DNA of 64,000 bases from Chytriomyces cf. hyalinus JEL632 (taxonomy: Eukaryota; Chytridiomycota; Chytridiomycetes; Chytridiales; Chytriomycetaceae): contig JAIWWG010000015.1 of assembly GCA_025435555.1 (NCBI GenBank), positions 62,001 to 126,000 of the forward strand, in the 5' to 3' direction. The notes beneath the pieces are model-generated. The model worked only from the letters and a program-made list of their open reading frames with translations, was not told the DNA's origin and ran no database searches. Shown here one piece after another: positions 24,574 through 35,050 of the stretch. A program made the translations under genes and the position numbers. Numbering within the stretch: position 1 is the stretch's first letter; each line of letters begins with the position of its first letter.

Positions 24574-25236
24574 ATGGACGTTGTCAGTCTTCGGCTAATG
24601 ACTCGCTATGCAGCACTCAGCAAGCAGTGGGTACAGACGCACTCGCAGCTGCTCTCAACCTTGCTGTCGTTGGAGAATGTGAACCAGCAACTGGGGCATG
24701 CAACGAGTCACGCTGCGTCACATACATCACATGCAACCACCCACACGCCGCACTCATCCCCACACGCCTTTGATGAAGGCCACATTCTCCGCCAAGCTGC
24801 ACCGCTCCTCGTCAAAGCACTCAATTCGAAGCAACACTCTATTCTGAGCAGTGCACTCAAACTGTCGAAGTCGCTCGAAAGAGACGCCGCCGCAATCAAA
24901 GCTCTCAAACGCGACGCCATCGCCACGCTCAATTCGGACTCTGCATTCAATGCTTGGACAAATTCGGACACGGACGCGACTGCGCCTGCGTTGCTCGATG
25001 TTGCGCGCTGGATCGACAACTTGTCCGGAATGTATGAGCGTGAAACGATTGTGCTGTGTTTTTTGGTGGAAGAGTTACGGCTTCTGCCGCCGGGCTTTGA
25101 ACCAGAGAATGAGCATGGGTGCGTGGTTCTGATTGACCAGGTCGTTGCCCGGTTTCGATCCATGCATGAGGTTGACCTTGTCTTTGAGGCTGATGTGATG
25201 GAAATTACGCGGGCAGCAACAGCCGTGTTTGCATAA
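24574..25236 (+). CDS. Probable C1orf109/AIRIM-like ribosome biogenesis protein
   Basis: Single-exon gene of 220 residues, all helical in character. The C-terminal part DVARWIDNLSGMYERETI followed by CFLVEEL resembles the DMLEWLQDIERHYRKSYL block of animal C1orf109 (AIRIM). The N-terminal half, with a WVQTHSQLLSTLLSLENVNQQL helix and LVKALNSKQHSIL, also matches that protein in order and spacing. The animal protein works with SPATA5-type AAA ATPases to recycle factors from pre-60S ribosomes. A low-complexity Ser/Thr/His insertion (SHAASHTSHATTHTPHSSPH) sits near residues 45-65. Similarity was judged by memory, so a generic coiled-coil protein remains possible. Confidence 0.5.
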   Translation: MDVVSLRLMTRYAALSKQWVQTHSQLLSTLLSLENVNQQLGHATSHAASHTSHATTHTPHSSPHAFDEGHILRQAAPLLVKALNSKQHSILSSALKLSKSLERDAAAIKALKRDAIATLNSDSAFNAWTNSDTDATAPALLDVARWIDNLSGMYERETIVLCFLVEELRLLPPGFEPENEHGCVVLIDQVVARFRSMHEVDLVFEADVMEITRAATAVFA

Positions 25237-25328
25237 ATGCAAATCGTCCTATTTATTTTGCACACAGAACAGCTCTTGTCTCCCTTCAAAATGCAATAAA
25301 AAAAAACATTTGTGACCCAAGGAAGAAT

Positions 25329-25544
25329 TCAAGCGGTTTCAGAGTCCTCGCTCATCTTTGTCTTGACGGGTGTTAAGTTGTCGGGTAAGGAGGAAGCCAC
25401 CGACGCCGTGGCTGAGGCGGGGGTGTTGTTCAGCGACGCCGATCCGTCCTTGTCGATGCGCGTTAAATCGAGCATCAGCAGCTTGCGCATGAGCGGTATC
25501 TGGGATAGTGGCTGCGAACTCAGAGTCTGTCTCGGCGCGTTCAT
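25329..25544 (-). CDS. Small hypothetical protein, 71 residues
   Basis: ATG-started frame reading MNAPRQTLSSQPLSQIPLMR, then a short helix LLMLDLTRIDKDG, then a Ser/Thr/Pro-rich tail ending KMSEDSETA. It converges with the C1orf109-like gene 92 bp away. The composition is protein-like (Ser/Pro-rich ends around one helix), but I recognise no family. No signal peptide or membrane segment. It could be a chance frame. Confidence 0.35.
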   Translation of the reverse strand: MNAPRQTLSSQPLSQIPLMRKLLMLDLTRIDKDGSASLNNTPASATASVASSLPDNLTPVKTKMSEDSETA

Positions 25545-26076
25545 GTTGCTTTTCTTTTGAAGCTAGTTTTTCGTTTCGGGTCCCGGAACAACTCGTTTCG
25601 AAGAATAAAATTCAATTCCCCGCAAATGCACTCTCCCATGAGCATTCTCTGTATGCATGCATGCGTGTAAAGGTGTCAATGATCTGATGGACGGATGCTT
25701 TGAAGAGGCCCAAGCATCCTGTGCTGCGTGGGCAACGTCGCAACGCCAACGACATTCGCGCGCGCTCATCTCTCCTTCCAACCCAACGTCCCTCTTAGCC
25801 TCGCTAGCACTTACATAACGCCGGGATGTGCGTTGTTGTTGTTATCGACGCCGCTGCAATATCAGTGACAATCCGTTTGTTTACAAACAAAGACAAATAT
25901 AGGGCGTCCCAAGCAAAAACATTGCCAAAAAACTTGTCTGCAAACACACAACTTTGCAAAGCTCGCTTCACACAACACCCATCTCGACTCTCGAAGCCTT
26001 CTCAGATCCCAAACTTCAATACCACTTCTACCCTGCCTGAGAAACAGGACCTCGTTCTAAACCAGCACCGATACAA
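25545..26076. other. Intergenic region before the secreted cysteine-module gene
   Basis: No gene supported. The 3' half should be the promoter and leader of the downstream plus-strand gene; pyrimidine-rich CTCTCTTCC-type tracts precede the start. Confidence 0.4.
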
Positions 26077-29035
26077 ATGATCTTCAACAAACTTGTCGCA
26101 ACCGCGATTCTTTTCGCTTATGCGTCCATTGCCTTCCCTGCCAACGTAAGCTCGCTCTAAAATGACAATCACTTGGCTGACTCACTTCTTCTTTTCGAAT
26201 CGATCACAGCAAAAGCAAAAGCGACAGGACAACAACACCCCACCTGTAAGTTTATTCCTGTTCTTGATCGTTCCGGCCTTATTTAAATAATCCGCCGTTG
26301 TAAACTATTCGCGTTTGTGGATGCAAACAGGAGGTTTGTGTTGTTTGTTTGCCAAGTCGTGTGATTGTCGCCTAAACTTAATCAATTCCCCAGCTTGGAC
26401 CTCCTCCTGAAATCATTCCCGGCGGAGCTGTTAGTTCTATCCCTTCTGTAGCACCTGAGGTAACTTCCCATCCTATCCTTGCCTGATAATCGAATGTAAC
26501 CCTTTCTCTCTATTCTCTCTCCCAGGAAATTACGCCGGTAGAGTTTTCAATCCTTATTCCCCCAATGCGAAACACTAACATCATCCTTTTCAGACAAGTT
26601 TCGCAGCAGTTCCATCCCCACTCCTTGATACCGCCTTCCCTCCAGTCGCAAATGATGTCAACGGCCTCTGCGGCGGCGGTTCCTCATTCAAGAACCCTCT
26701 CGCATGTAAACCCGGTCTCGTCTGTGCAAAGCAAGTCGGTGCAACTGAAGACACTCTCGGAACATGTCAAATCCCCAATGTGAGCGATATTGGTGGAGAT
26801 TGTGGTGGCGCCGTTTTCAACGCTGCTACATGTGCTGTGGGGCTTGTTTGTATCCCTGACACTACAGATGAAACGTTGCCAGGATTGTGCCAAATTGTTG
26901 TTTCCGTAGTGCCAACTCCCACATCAGCGGCTGTTGGATTGGGTGGATTGGTCACGGGTACAGAGGAAGTGATTGCGACTGGAGGTATTGTTGGCACAGA
27001 ACCCGCTGGGACGCCAACCGAGGTTGTACCAAGCGGCGGCATTGTTGGAACGCCGACAACCACAGCTGCCACATCAGAAACCACAATCGCTGTTGCACCT
27101 GCTTCAACTACAACCACCAAAACGACCACCCCATCACAAATTATCTCGACTGTTTTTGGTGAGAACTTTCCACCAGCGTTGACTTCGTTTACCACAAGTG
27201 AGGTGCCGCCATCACCTTCGAACGGCGGGGCTATTATCCTTCCAACGCTCGAAACTGAGGTCGCAGAACCCCCATCCCCGTCGATCGCACCTGCTGGAAC
27301 GGAACCCGTCTCCGAGGTCCCATCCAACGCAACTTCATCACCCTCAACTACAGTCTCGACTTCATCTACAACAACCGAAGAAGCCCCACCAACTCCATCT
27401 AACCCAGCCGCAGGAACAGAAGCAGTTCCAGAACCATCGTCAGCAAGCTCCTCTTCAGAAGAGGTTCCCCCAACTCCATCAAACGGAGAAGCCGAGACTG
27501 AACCCGTGCTCGAAACATTGCCGCCTCTGACGGTAAACTCACCAAAAACGACAGTCTCGTCAACCGCAACTTCGGAAGAACTCCCACCCAGCCCTTCAGT
27601 TCCAGCCGCTGAAACTGAGCCTGTTACATCCGATGCGGTCGTGACTTCTGAATCCACAACATCAGTCGAAGTTCCTCCGTCGCCATCTGTTCCAGCTGCG
27701 CAAACTGAGTCAGTGTCGCCCTCTGCGGAATCCAGTGCTTCTTCCGAGCCAACTGCAGAATCTACAAGTGACACTGCCGTAGCAGCAGAAACCACCACGC
27801 AAGCGCCAACATCTGAAGTCGAATCTTCCAGTTCATCTGAAGCAGTGGACGCACCCATCACCGCTTCCTCCGTCGAAGAAATGTCAACAACAGTAGCAGA
27901 GACTACAAGTACAGCGGAGGAATCGCCATCTGACGAACCAACTTCTGTCACCACATCTGATTCAGCAATCTTTATTCCGGAAGGACCCACAGAGAACAGT
28001 TCTACCTCGGCGGACGAGGTCCCACCTTCACCTTCGGAAGGAGCCGGTGACATTGTTTCAACCACCGACAAATACATTCCATCTGTGGAGACTTCTGATG
28101 CATCAGTAGCTCCACCACTCTTCACCACGGACATTCCCTCACCTACAACCCAAGAAGTGTCCACCACCACAACAGAAGCATCTACGACCACCACGGACTC
28201 TGTACCAAAAGTGCTGACTCTCCCAGAAGCATACTCTGCAGTCACCAGCGAGCTCTCGACTCTTCCATCGTGTTTGATTGGCTGCCTGAACCTCGACCAC
28301 TCTACAAGCGTCACTGATGAAACCGCCACCGATTTATGCATTGACGCGTTTGGAAACGATCCATTCGCTTTGGTCATGTGTATCGTCAGCGACTGCAGCG
28401 GAAACGACTTTGACACTGTCATCAACGCGCTCACAGACCCAACAATCACAGACAACCTTTCCAACGCATGCAGCATCATTTACGCGTCCATCCCAGAAAC
28501 TGTTTCCAGCTCCATTGAAAGCTCAAGCACAGCCGAAACCACAACAACAACAGCCGCCGCAGTACTATCCCCCATCTTCTCAAGCTCCACATGGAGCATG
28601 TTTGCCCAAGCACCCGTCAAGAACGGAATCAACGGCACATGCGGCGGATACACTTCAGACGCTGCCACATGTCTGCCCGGGCTCAAGTGCGTCTCCAACA
28701 ACGCCGCCAGTGAAGTTGGAACATGCCAGAAACCGATTGTCAATGATGGTGTTGGACAAACGTGTGGTGGAAGTATTTCAAATAACCCTGCATCGTGCGG
28801 TGGGTCGCTTGCATGCATGCCAAACTTCATTCCTGGGTTGCCGGGAACGTGTCAGATTCCAGCGGAGCCAACTTCGTCTTCTTTGACGTCTTCATTGCTG
28901 TCGGTTGTGAGACCCACAACGGCCACCAAAAAGCACAAAAAGTTTAGAATGGTGATCAAGACTGTTGAATGCACAACAACGACCGTCACAACGACAACAT
29001 CCACGCAGTACGCGTTCCCGAGCAGTAGCCCATGA
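26077..29035 (+). CDS. Secreted mucin-like protein with four CGG cysteine modules and a CFEM-like block
   Basis: Five phase-0 exons (26077-26145, 26210-26245, 26394-26459, 26526-26537, 26594-29035) sum to 2625 nt, 874 residues. A signal peptide (MIFNKLVATAILFAYASIAF) is followed by a KR dibasic site. Two cysteine modules come next (LCGGGSSFKNPLACKPGLVC; DCGGAVFNAATCAVGLVC), and two more sit near the C-terminus (TCGGYTSDAATCLPGLKC; TCGGSISNNPASCGGSLAC). Each has spacing CGG-x(7-9)-C-x4-C-x(8-11)-C, reminiscent of CBM1 but without its aromatic residues. Between them is a Ser/Thr/Pro linker with about seven E(V/L/A)PP(S/T)PS repeats, then a six-Cys block from LPSCLIGC to NAC that resembles a CFEM domain. 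No clear GPI signal. Probably a cell-wall or extracellular protein; function unknown. Confidence 0.82.
26526..26537 (+). other. 12-nt micro-exon
   Basis: GAAATTACGCCG encodes EITP between a CCCAG acceptor and a GTAGAG donor. Skipping or keeping it leaves the frame unchanged, as do the neighbouring 36-nt and 66-nt exons. Confidence 0.6.
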
Positions 29036-30276
29036 AAAGTAGGTTGAGGAGTCAAAAAGGATGTTCCTCTGATTTCTGTTCATGTACTTGTGTTTAAAAA
29101 AAAAGCCCTGTTTTGGAAGTCCGCCGCTGCTGCCCTTCACTTTGCTCCTTCCCTTTTTTTTTTCCAGTTCTCCATTTATTTCGTCTTTGTTTTGGAAATG
29201 CCCCTCGAATAGACTGTTTATTCTTGACAATGTCTGATCTTTTTAAAAGACTGTTGCCAAAATACCAGAGGGGCGTCTCTGTCATTGCCATATAACTCCT
29301 CTGGAACCCTTTTGTCAGTCGTACTTTGGGGGTGGGGAGGGGGGGTTGCGGTCTGGCGGCTTTATTTGTTGATCAGGGTTGTTTTCCAACCTTCTTTATT
29401 GGCTGAACAATCACAGCCAATATCAGTTTCTCAGTGCCGATCCGTCAGATCAGCAGGATGTGCTGCCTCGAGAGGCGTCGACAGTAGTTCGTAAGTGAGT
29501 GAATCCATGCGGATGTATGTGATCAATCAGGAAAGCAGGCAAATGCATTTCTGGCGTTGATGCTGCTGACCTCGAAACTTTATTACAATAATGTTATTAC
29601 GGGAATGCGGGTGAAGGAATGTTGGTGTGTGTGTGTGTGTTCTTCTTCAAGGGCTCACTTTGGCAGAATCGAGTGCCAGCCGACGACTTCGCCTTCTTGA
29701 TTCAGCTTGGGAATCTTGATGGGCACAAGGCCTCTTGGTGGCAGTATCTTTTGGTTTGGAAGTGGTGGCAGTGCGGTTGGAGAAGGGGGTTTGTCCGAAT
29801 TGGGCATGGGGATGATGTGAGTGAGGGGGTGCTGGTTGATGGAGGGTAGGTGTGTTGTTGCTGGGTGTTGGCCTGGTCTGTCTCGGATGAAGCTGGGTTA
29901 CCTGGTTGGGTGAAGCTGTGTGGGTGATGCCTGGTTGGGTGAAGCTGCCTGCCTATTGCTGGGTGATGCCTGTGAAGCTGCCTGCCTGCGTGGTGTGGGT
30001 GGGTGGGTGTTTGCCTGTCAAAGAAATTGCTAAATTTTCTTTCCAATTTGCATCCAATTTATCTCTCAATTTGTGCTTGACGTTACACAAGTCCGCAGCA
30101 AAACAATTAAATAAAAATAAGGAAAAAAAAGGATCCGTATTTACCCGAAGGAGTTGAACCTGATCGGCGAGAGTTGAACTCTGTCTTGTCAACACAAGCT
30201 TGCACGTCACTCACGTCACTCACTACACTCTATTCCAACTCTATTTAACAACAACTCTATTTAATTGCTTGCTACT
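29036..30276. other. Intergenic region with minisatellite
   Basis: No gene supported over 1.2 kb. It carries a G/T-rich minisatellite (29840-30015), a short GT run near 29625-29640 and copies of TGTTTTGGAA near 29108 and 29189. Confidence 0.45.
29840..30015. repeat. Degenerate minisatellite, CCTGGTTGGGTGAAGCTG-type unit
   Basis: The words GGTTGGGTGAAGCTG, GGGTGATGCCTG and AAGCTGCCTGCCT recur several times in different order. The array is imperfect, with no coding frame on either strand that I trust. Confidence 0.65.
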
Positions 30277-31153
30277 TTAAACTTGACCGCAGTCCGCCAC
30301 CACAATTTTCCCCTTTGTCGCGCCCGACTGCGTGCCGTACCCTTCAATCGTCTTGATCACGCTGTAACCTTCCACCACCGCCCCAAACACGACATGCTTC
30401 CCGTTGAGCCACGGCGTGGCTGTCGTACAAATGAAAAACTGCGACCCGTTTGTTCCAGGCCCTGCATTCGCCATGGACAGAGTCCCTTCGCCAGTGTGCT
30501 TCAGGTCAAAGTTCTCGTCAGCGAACCGCGTTCCGTAAATGGACTTTCCTCCTTGAAAATGTGTTGATAAAAACGCGGTTTTAAACTTGTCATGCATCGA
30601 TTTAAACGGTTAAAAAAGAATCGAACCTGTTCCGTTGTTGTTTGTAAAGTCACCGCCTCTGTTTTTGAATAAGTATCGTTACTGCCGGCGTTGCGTGTGT
30701 GTGCAATCAAAAAATGAAGATACTCAACTGACACATGAACTGCGGAATCACTCGATGAAAAGACGATCCCTTGTACCCAAATCCTTGTTCTCCTGTTTGT
30801 TGTTATCAGTGTCATTTTTGTAGTCATGCGGGTTGGGTTGGGTTGGGTTGGGTTGGGTTGGGTTGGGGGGTGTTGAAGGAAAAACCTGTGCAAAGCGCTC
30901 GAAAGTTCTCGGCAGTCTTTGGAACAACATCTGCGCGGAGCTGTGCTTCTTTTTTGCATTAGCAAAGGACCCTTTTCGAACGACAGAGTTCGAACCTCAA
31001 TCACGATGCGACCGATTGAAGCCCCGTTTGCCGTCATGTCTGCGAATAGACAGGTACGGTTGTTGGTATGGTTGTTTTCGCTGGATGTGTTGGATGTGCA
31101 TGCAACTCACCAAAGAAGACGCGTGGGTTTGTTGTCGTGTTTGTCTCTTCCAT
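30277..31153 (-). CDS. Cyclophilin A-type peptidyl-prolyl cis-trans isomerase
   Basis: Six exons (31153-31111, 31039-30996, 30940-30886, 30792-30729, 30658-30627, 30551-30277) sum to 513 nt, 170 residues. Start [20 protein letters not shown]. All active-site elements are present: [16 protein letters not shown] with the catalytic Arg, [15 protein letters not shown], and the cyclosporin-contacting Trp in [13 protein letters not shown]. Length is typical of the cytosolic single-domain enzyme, with no signal peptide or extra domain. It isomerises Xaa-Pro bonds to help folding and is the cyclosporin target. The six short exons and a (GGGTT)n tract inside intron 3 are unusual for so small a gene. 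Confidence 0.95.
30830..30870. repeat. (GGGTT)n pentanucleotide repeat in a cyclophilin intron
   Basis: About seven tandem GGGTT units on the plus strand, falling inside the intron between exons 3 and 4. A degenerate copy of the same pentamer occurs at about 31681-31705 in the opposite orientation. Confidence 0.85.
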
Positions 31154-31355
31154 GCGCAAATATTCAAGTGTTTAAATTTAGAGTATTTATAAATAAACAA
31201 ACCCATTTAAACTCTCGCACTCCAACAAAACAGACAGCAAACAACTTCATTTACATACACACACTCTGCAACACGTGTCTAAAAGCAGAGAGAAAGCGAA
31301 AAAAAAGAAGATAAAAAAGGAACAAGAGAGAAAAGACACTGTGCTGTCTGTCACG

Positions 31356-31856
31356 TCACGCCTCCGCATGCTTAAGAGTATTCAGCATTGCTGCGAAATA
31401 CAGTGGGAACTTGTATTCTTTGGGACTGGGCTCCTCAAAGTGTCGGCTGCTCCTTCGAGACGCCGAGCTGCTGCTGCAGCTATTCGAAGAGGAAGAGGGT
31501 ATAGATGCTTGTGGGCATGCTGGCAAGAGGTGGTCCGGTTGCAGTTGAGGAGACGCGGTATCGGGTTGGCAGAATGCCAGCAAGAAGTTCTTTGCGGTTG
31601 AAGCCAGTGAGAACATTTCTTTCTTGTTTCTTGGAACTCTGTTTTTTGTGAGACCATGAATGATCTCTCTGCTTTTTAAGGAACCCAATCCAACCCAACC
31701 CAATCGATGCCACCCACCAAATTGGGAATAGAGACTGTCGGAATCGGGAATCTTATCAAACAATGCTTGGATCTTGAGTAACCTTCGATATGGGGTTTGT
31801 TTGAAGCACTTTAAAATAGAGTGCACTACTGGTTCAGCATTTGAGCATTCGAGCAT
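31356..31856 (-). CDS. Hypothetical protein, about 166 residues, possibly spliced
   Basis: Frame from ATG (MLECSNAEPVVHSILKCF) to stop with no interruption. The N-terminal 50 residues look protein-like (helical, KIQALFDKIPDSDSLYSQFGG), then a stretch from a CCCAA repeat (LGWVGLG) that could be an intron beginning GTGGCATC. The C-terminal half is Ser-rich (SSSSNSCSSSSASRRSS) and ends with HFEEPSPKEYKFPLYFAAM. I recognise no family. Convergent or overlapping genes are not seen, and the cyclophilin start lies 700 bp away on the same strand. Confidence 0.4.
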   Translation of the reverse strand: MLECSNAEPVVHSILKCFKQTPYRRLLKIQALFDKIPDSDSLYSQFGGWHRLGWVGLGSLKSREIIHGLTKNRVPRNKKEMFSLASTAKNFLLAFCQPDTASPQLQPDHLLPACPQASIPSSSSNSCSSSSASRRSSRHFEEPSPKEYKFPLYFAAMLNTLKHAEA

Positions 31857-32150
31857 CGTCTGCGTGTCTCTGCGTGTCTCGTCTCGCGTGTGCCGTCAAC
31901 AGCCTGGAGTGACGCTGCTGGCTCCCACCACCACCCACGTGATGCATTCGCCGTAAAATACCTATCTTTTTTTTTAAGGGGTTTTCATTTATTTTTTATT
32001 TTTATAGTTTCGTTTTTATTAGTATGTTTATTTATTATGACGGAACTTTTGGTAAGTAAATACATTCAATATGAAGTCAGCGAAAACATGAAACAAACTG
32101 TCCAATCACAGCCTTGTTTCTCTCCCCCCCCCGTGTGAAAGAAAGCTTCC
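31857..32150. other. Intergenic AT-rich region
   Basis: Poly-T and TTTATTTTTT stretches near 31968-32040; no gene seen. Confidence 0.4.
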
Positions 32151-32662
32151 TCAGCACACTGAAGTTGTCCTCTTCTCTATTCCCCCTCCTGTCCGAGCCG
32201 TGATGCCAATGCTGTTTTGACCGCGTCGTCTCCACTTTGGCACGCATGGAGCACCAGAGAGAACAGGAATACGAATCTCTTGACCGTAAATGTTGATCAG
32301 ATTTACTGCCTGTGCAGTGGTGGTGGTGGTGGTGGTGGTGGTGGTGGTGGTGGTGGTGGTGGTGTAATTGCTGCTCTTTTTCAATTTACTGGCACCAGCA
32401 GCAACAGCAGCAGTTGCTTTGGTATCGTGACTATCCTTGGTATCGTTTACTGACGGTGGAGTAGGGATTTGAGACATTGCAATCTGCTTGTCTGATGAAG
32501 CAATGGTGGAGGGTGGCGTGTTTAAGCGGATGGTGAAGACGGAGCGGCGGTAGTTGGTCTTGTTGAGGGGGATGACAGCGGGAGGTGATTCAGTGACTGG
32601 AGTAAAGAGCGATGTGGACTGCAGCTTGAGCATGATTTCGTCCAGTTTCGCAACGGCCTTCA

Positions 32663-32663
<1 letters not shown>
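32151..32663 (-). CDS. Hypothetical protein with a polythreonine run
   Basis: ATG-started frame of 170 residues beginning MKAVAKLDEIMLKLQSTSL. It contains a conserved-looking middle (AVIPLNKTNYRRSVFTIRLN), a run of about 16 Thr encoded by a (GGT/ACC) trinucleotide repeat, then INIYGQEIRIPV and a basic C-terminus. The frame stays open upstream through a long CA repeat (encoding His-Thr), so a longer protein from an upstream start is possible, but a start just after the repeat is more plausible. No signal peptide or domain is recognised. Confidence 0.45.
32317..32363. repeat. (GGT)n trinucleotide repeat, coding for Thr run
   Basis: About 16 uninterrupted GGT units on the plus strand, read as ACC (Thr) codons in the minus-strand ORF. 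Confidence 0.9.
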
Positions 32664-32749
<86 letters not shown>

Positions 32750-33322
32750 TGGATGGTATTGTGTACGTGTCTGAATGGGATGAGTAAGTTTTATAAAGCT
32801 GGCGCCGGTGGTCGCTGCTGTCAAAAATGTAATTCCAATTTTTTTTTGGGACAATGAAAACCTGAATGAAAAACGCTGCTGCCCGGTCACTTTCCATTAT
32901 CCAATCCATGCGTACCCCGTTGTCTTTTGCGTGACCCCCACCCCTGGTCGGTCTGCCAGGCTCGTCATAATGAAATTACACTTTTTGGTATCTTGCACAG
33001 CTTGCTGCCCTTCACACTTGGTTGGGAGACAAGACACACCCCTGTGAAGCTGTCGTCCCCTACGGCAGAATGAATATGGAATTAGTATTTCGCGGCTCTT
33101 GCGTCTGCTCCTGCGCTGTGACGCTCTTGTGACGTCTTCTGATTCTGAAATCCCCAATGAAGGGAATTGAATCCCCTCTTGACTAACATGAGCGGCAATC
33201 ATTAGAATCTGACAGCGAGACGTATTATGGTTCGTTGGGTAGTATCGATTCATGAAATGCCATTGGAGGTGTGTTTGTCGTTGGCTGTATTTTCTTTCTT
33301 TGCTTTTCTTTCAAACCCCAAG
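32664..33322. other. Intergenic region before the RlmN-type gene
   Basis: Holds the GT dinucleotide array and then about 570 bp without any supported gene; it should include the promoters of the two divergent neighbours. Confidence 0.4.
32665..32744. repeat. (GT)n microsatellite directly upstream of a start codon
   Basis: About 40 GT units end one base from the ATG of the minus-strand ORF, so its 5' leader would be a (CA)40 tract. Confidence 0.9.
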
Positions 33323-34986
33323 ATGCTCACAAGTCGCATAACAACCCACGCATGCCGCCGCAACGTACGCCTCGCCAGCACAAGCGCCGACAAGAAAACA
33401 ACCGCTAAACCACCCAAAAGGAAGTTACCCCCTGTTCCGCCAAAGGAATGGAACAACTTTGACCGAGTCTCGTCCCACATCAAAAAAAAGATGGAAGCGT
33501 CTGGAATACCCGTTTCAACAAAAGAGCGGTCGTTTAAGCGGAAAGAGGTGGTGACGGCTGTGAAACCGGATGCGCCCGTCGTTCGGACTGTTGTTGCTGA
33601 GAAAACTGCAACTGTCATGCCAAGCGAGATTGGTCGTCCAGACATTGCAAAAGCACCTGCAGTCGCAGCGCAACCAAAGGTACCTGCAAGCACCTCAGCT
33701 GAAGGAAAACGAATCTTGCTGGCACTGCCCGCCGAGTCTCTGAAAGGTTTAATGCCGACCGACTCTCTCTTGTCAAAGCAGTCTTTCCGTGTCAACCAAC
33801 TCCATGACGCCATTTACAAAAACGGCATCACTTCCTTCGAAGAAATCACAACTCTACCAAAATCCGATCGCGTACTTTTGTCGCAACAGTTTGAAATCGG
33901 ACGTCCCGAATCCATCTCCGAAACGCACTCTTCAGACGGAACACGTAAATGTCTTCTCGGTTTCGCACAATCTGTTTCGTCATCTTCGACCGGGAAAATC
34001 GCTGCCGCTGCAAAAGTGGAGTGTGTGTATATTCCGGACACGCCGGATGCCGGTGGGGATGGCGAGGAAAATGGGAAAGCGACGCTGTGTGTTTCTTCGC
34101 AAGTGGGGTGCTCGTTGGCGTGTACGTTTTGTCATACTGGGACTCAGAAACTGCTGCGGAATTTAGAACCTTGGGAAATGGTGGCTCAAGTGATGCACGG
34201 TATGAAAATTGCGGGGGACTTTCATTCAACCAGCGCATCACGCACATTGAGCAATATTGTCCTCATGGTAAACACCGGCATTCAATTTTTTTTTTTTTTT
34301 TTTTTTTTGATCATCCCAATTTGCCGACTGACGCAAAAACAACGCAGGGCCAAGGCGAACCTCTGCACAACTTTAAAAACCTCAGCCCATTCATTCAAAC
34401 ACTCACAACCTCCCTCAACTTTCACCCATCCAAAATCACGCTCAGCACAAGCGGAATCGCACCCCTCATCCCCCGCGTCGCAACAGACCTCGGCGGCATC
34501 AGCCTCGCAATCAGTTTACACGCTACAAATGACAGTCTCCGCAGTCGCATCATGCCCATCAACAAGCAATACCCTCTACATGTCCTTATGCAATCGATTC
34601 GAGAATACATTCATCTACACGCGCAAAACACGGCATTAGGAAAGCGGCATAAGCGCGTAACGTTTGAATACGTCATGCTGAAAGATGTGAATGATTCGAT
34701 TGCAGAAGCAGAGGCGTTGGTGACACTTGTGAGGAATGGGTTAAAGATTGGGGATGTAAAAGAGTTGAGGAGTCTTGTGCATGTGAATTTAATTCCTTTT
34801 CACAAGTGGGAAGGGAGCGAGTATGAATGCAGTGATGGGAGAGCGATTGAGGCGTTTCGAAAGAGAGTTATTGAAGGGGGTGTCAACTGTCATCTGCGGG
34901 AGAGCCGGGGGTTGGATGTGTTGGGTGCATGCGGACAGCTGCGGTCCATGGACATGTTCAAGAGCAAGAGGATGGCTGCTCAATGA
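33323..34986 (+). CDS. rlmN: RlmN/Cfr-family radical SAM rRNA (tRNA) adenine-C2 methyltransferase, probably organellar
   Basis: Two exons (33323-34267 and 34348-34986) sum to 1584 nt, 527 residues. The radical SAM cluster motif CSLACTFCHTG (CxxxCxxC) lies near residue 270, followed by GQGEPLHNF across the intron, the SAM-binding ITLSTSGIAPLIP, SLHATNDSLRSRIMPIN and the C-terminal NCHLRESRGLDVLGACGQL with the second catalytic Cys. RlmN methylates C2 of A2503 in 23S rRNA and A37 of tRNA in bacteria. Here an extra N-terminus of about 160 residues begins MLTSRITTHACRRNVRLAST, basic and hydroxylated as in mitochondrial presequences, so mitochondrial rRNA or tRNA is the likely target (inference). 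An in-frame GTG/ATG further upstream would mask this leader and is less likely. Confidence 0.92.
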
Positions 34987-35050
34987 AGAGACATCCCCCA
35001 AATTGAATGAAAACCCCATTTCAATTTTTTTTTACAAACCAGAAAAAGAG

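Noticed and set aside
30830-30870. GGGTT array as an interstitial telomere
   Set aside because: Fungal telomeres are TTAGGG-type; this pentamer differs and sits in an intron.
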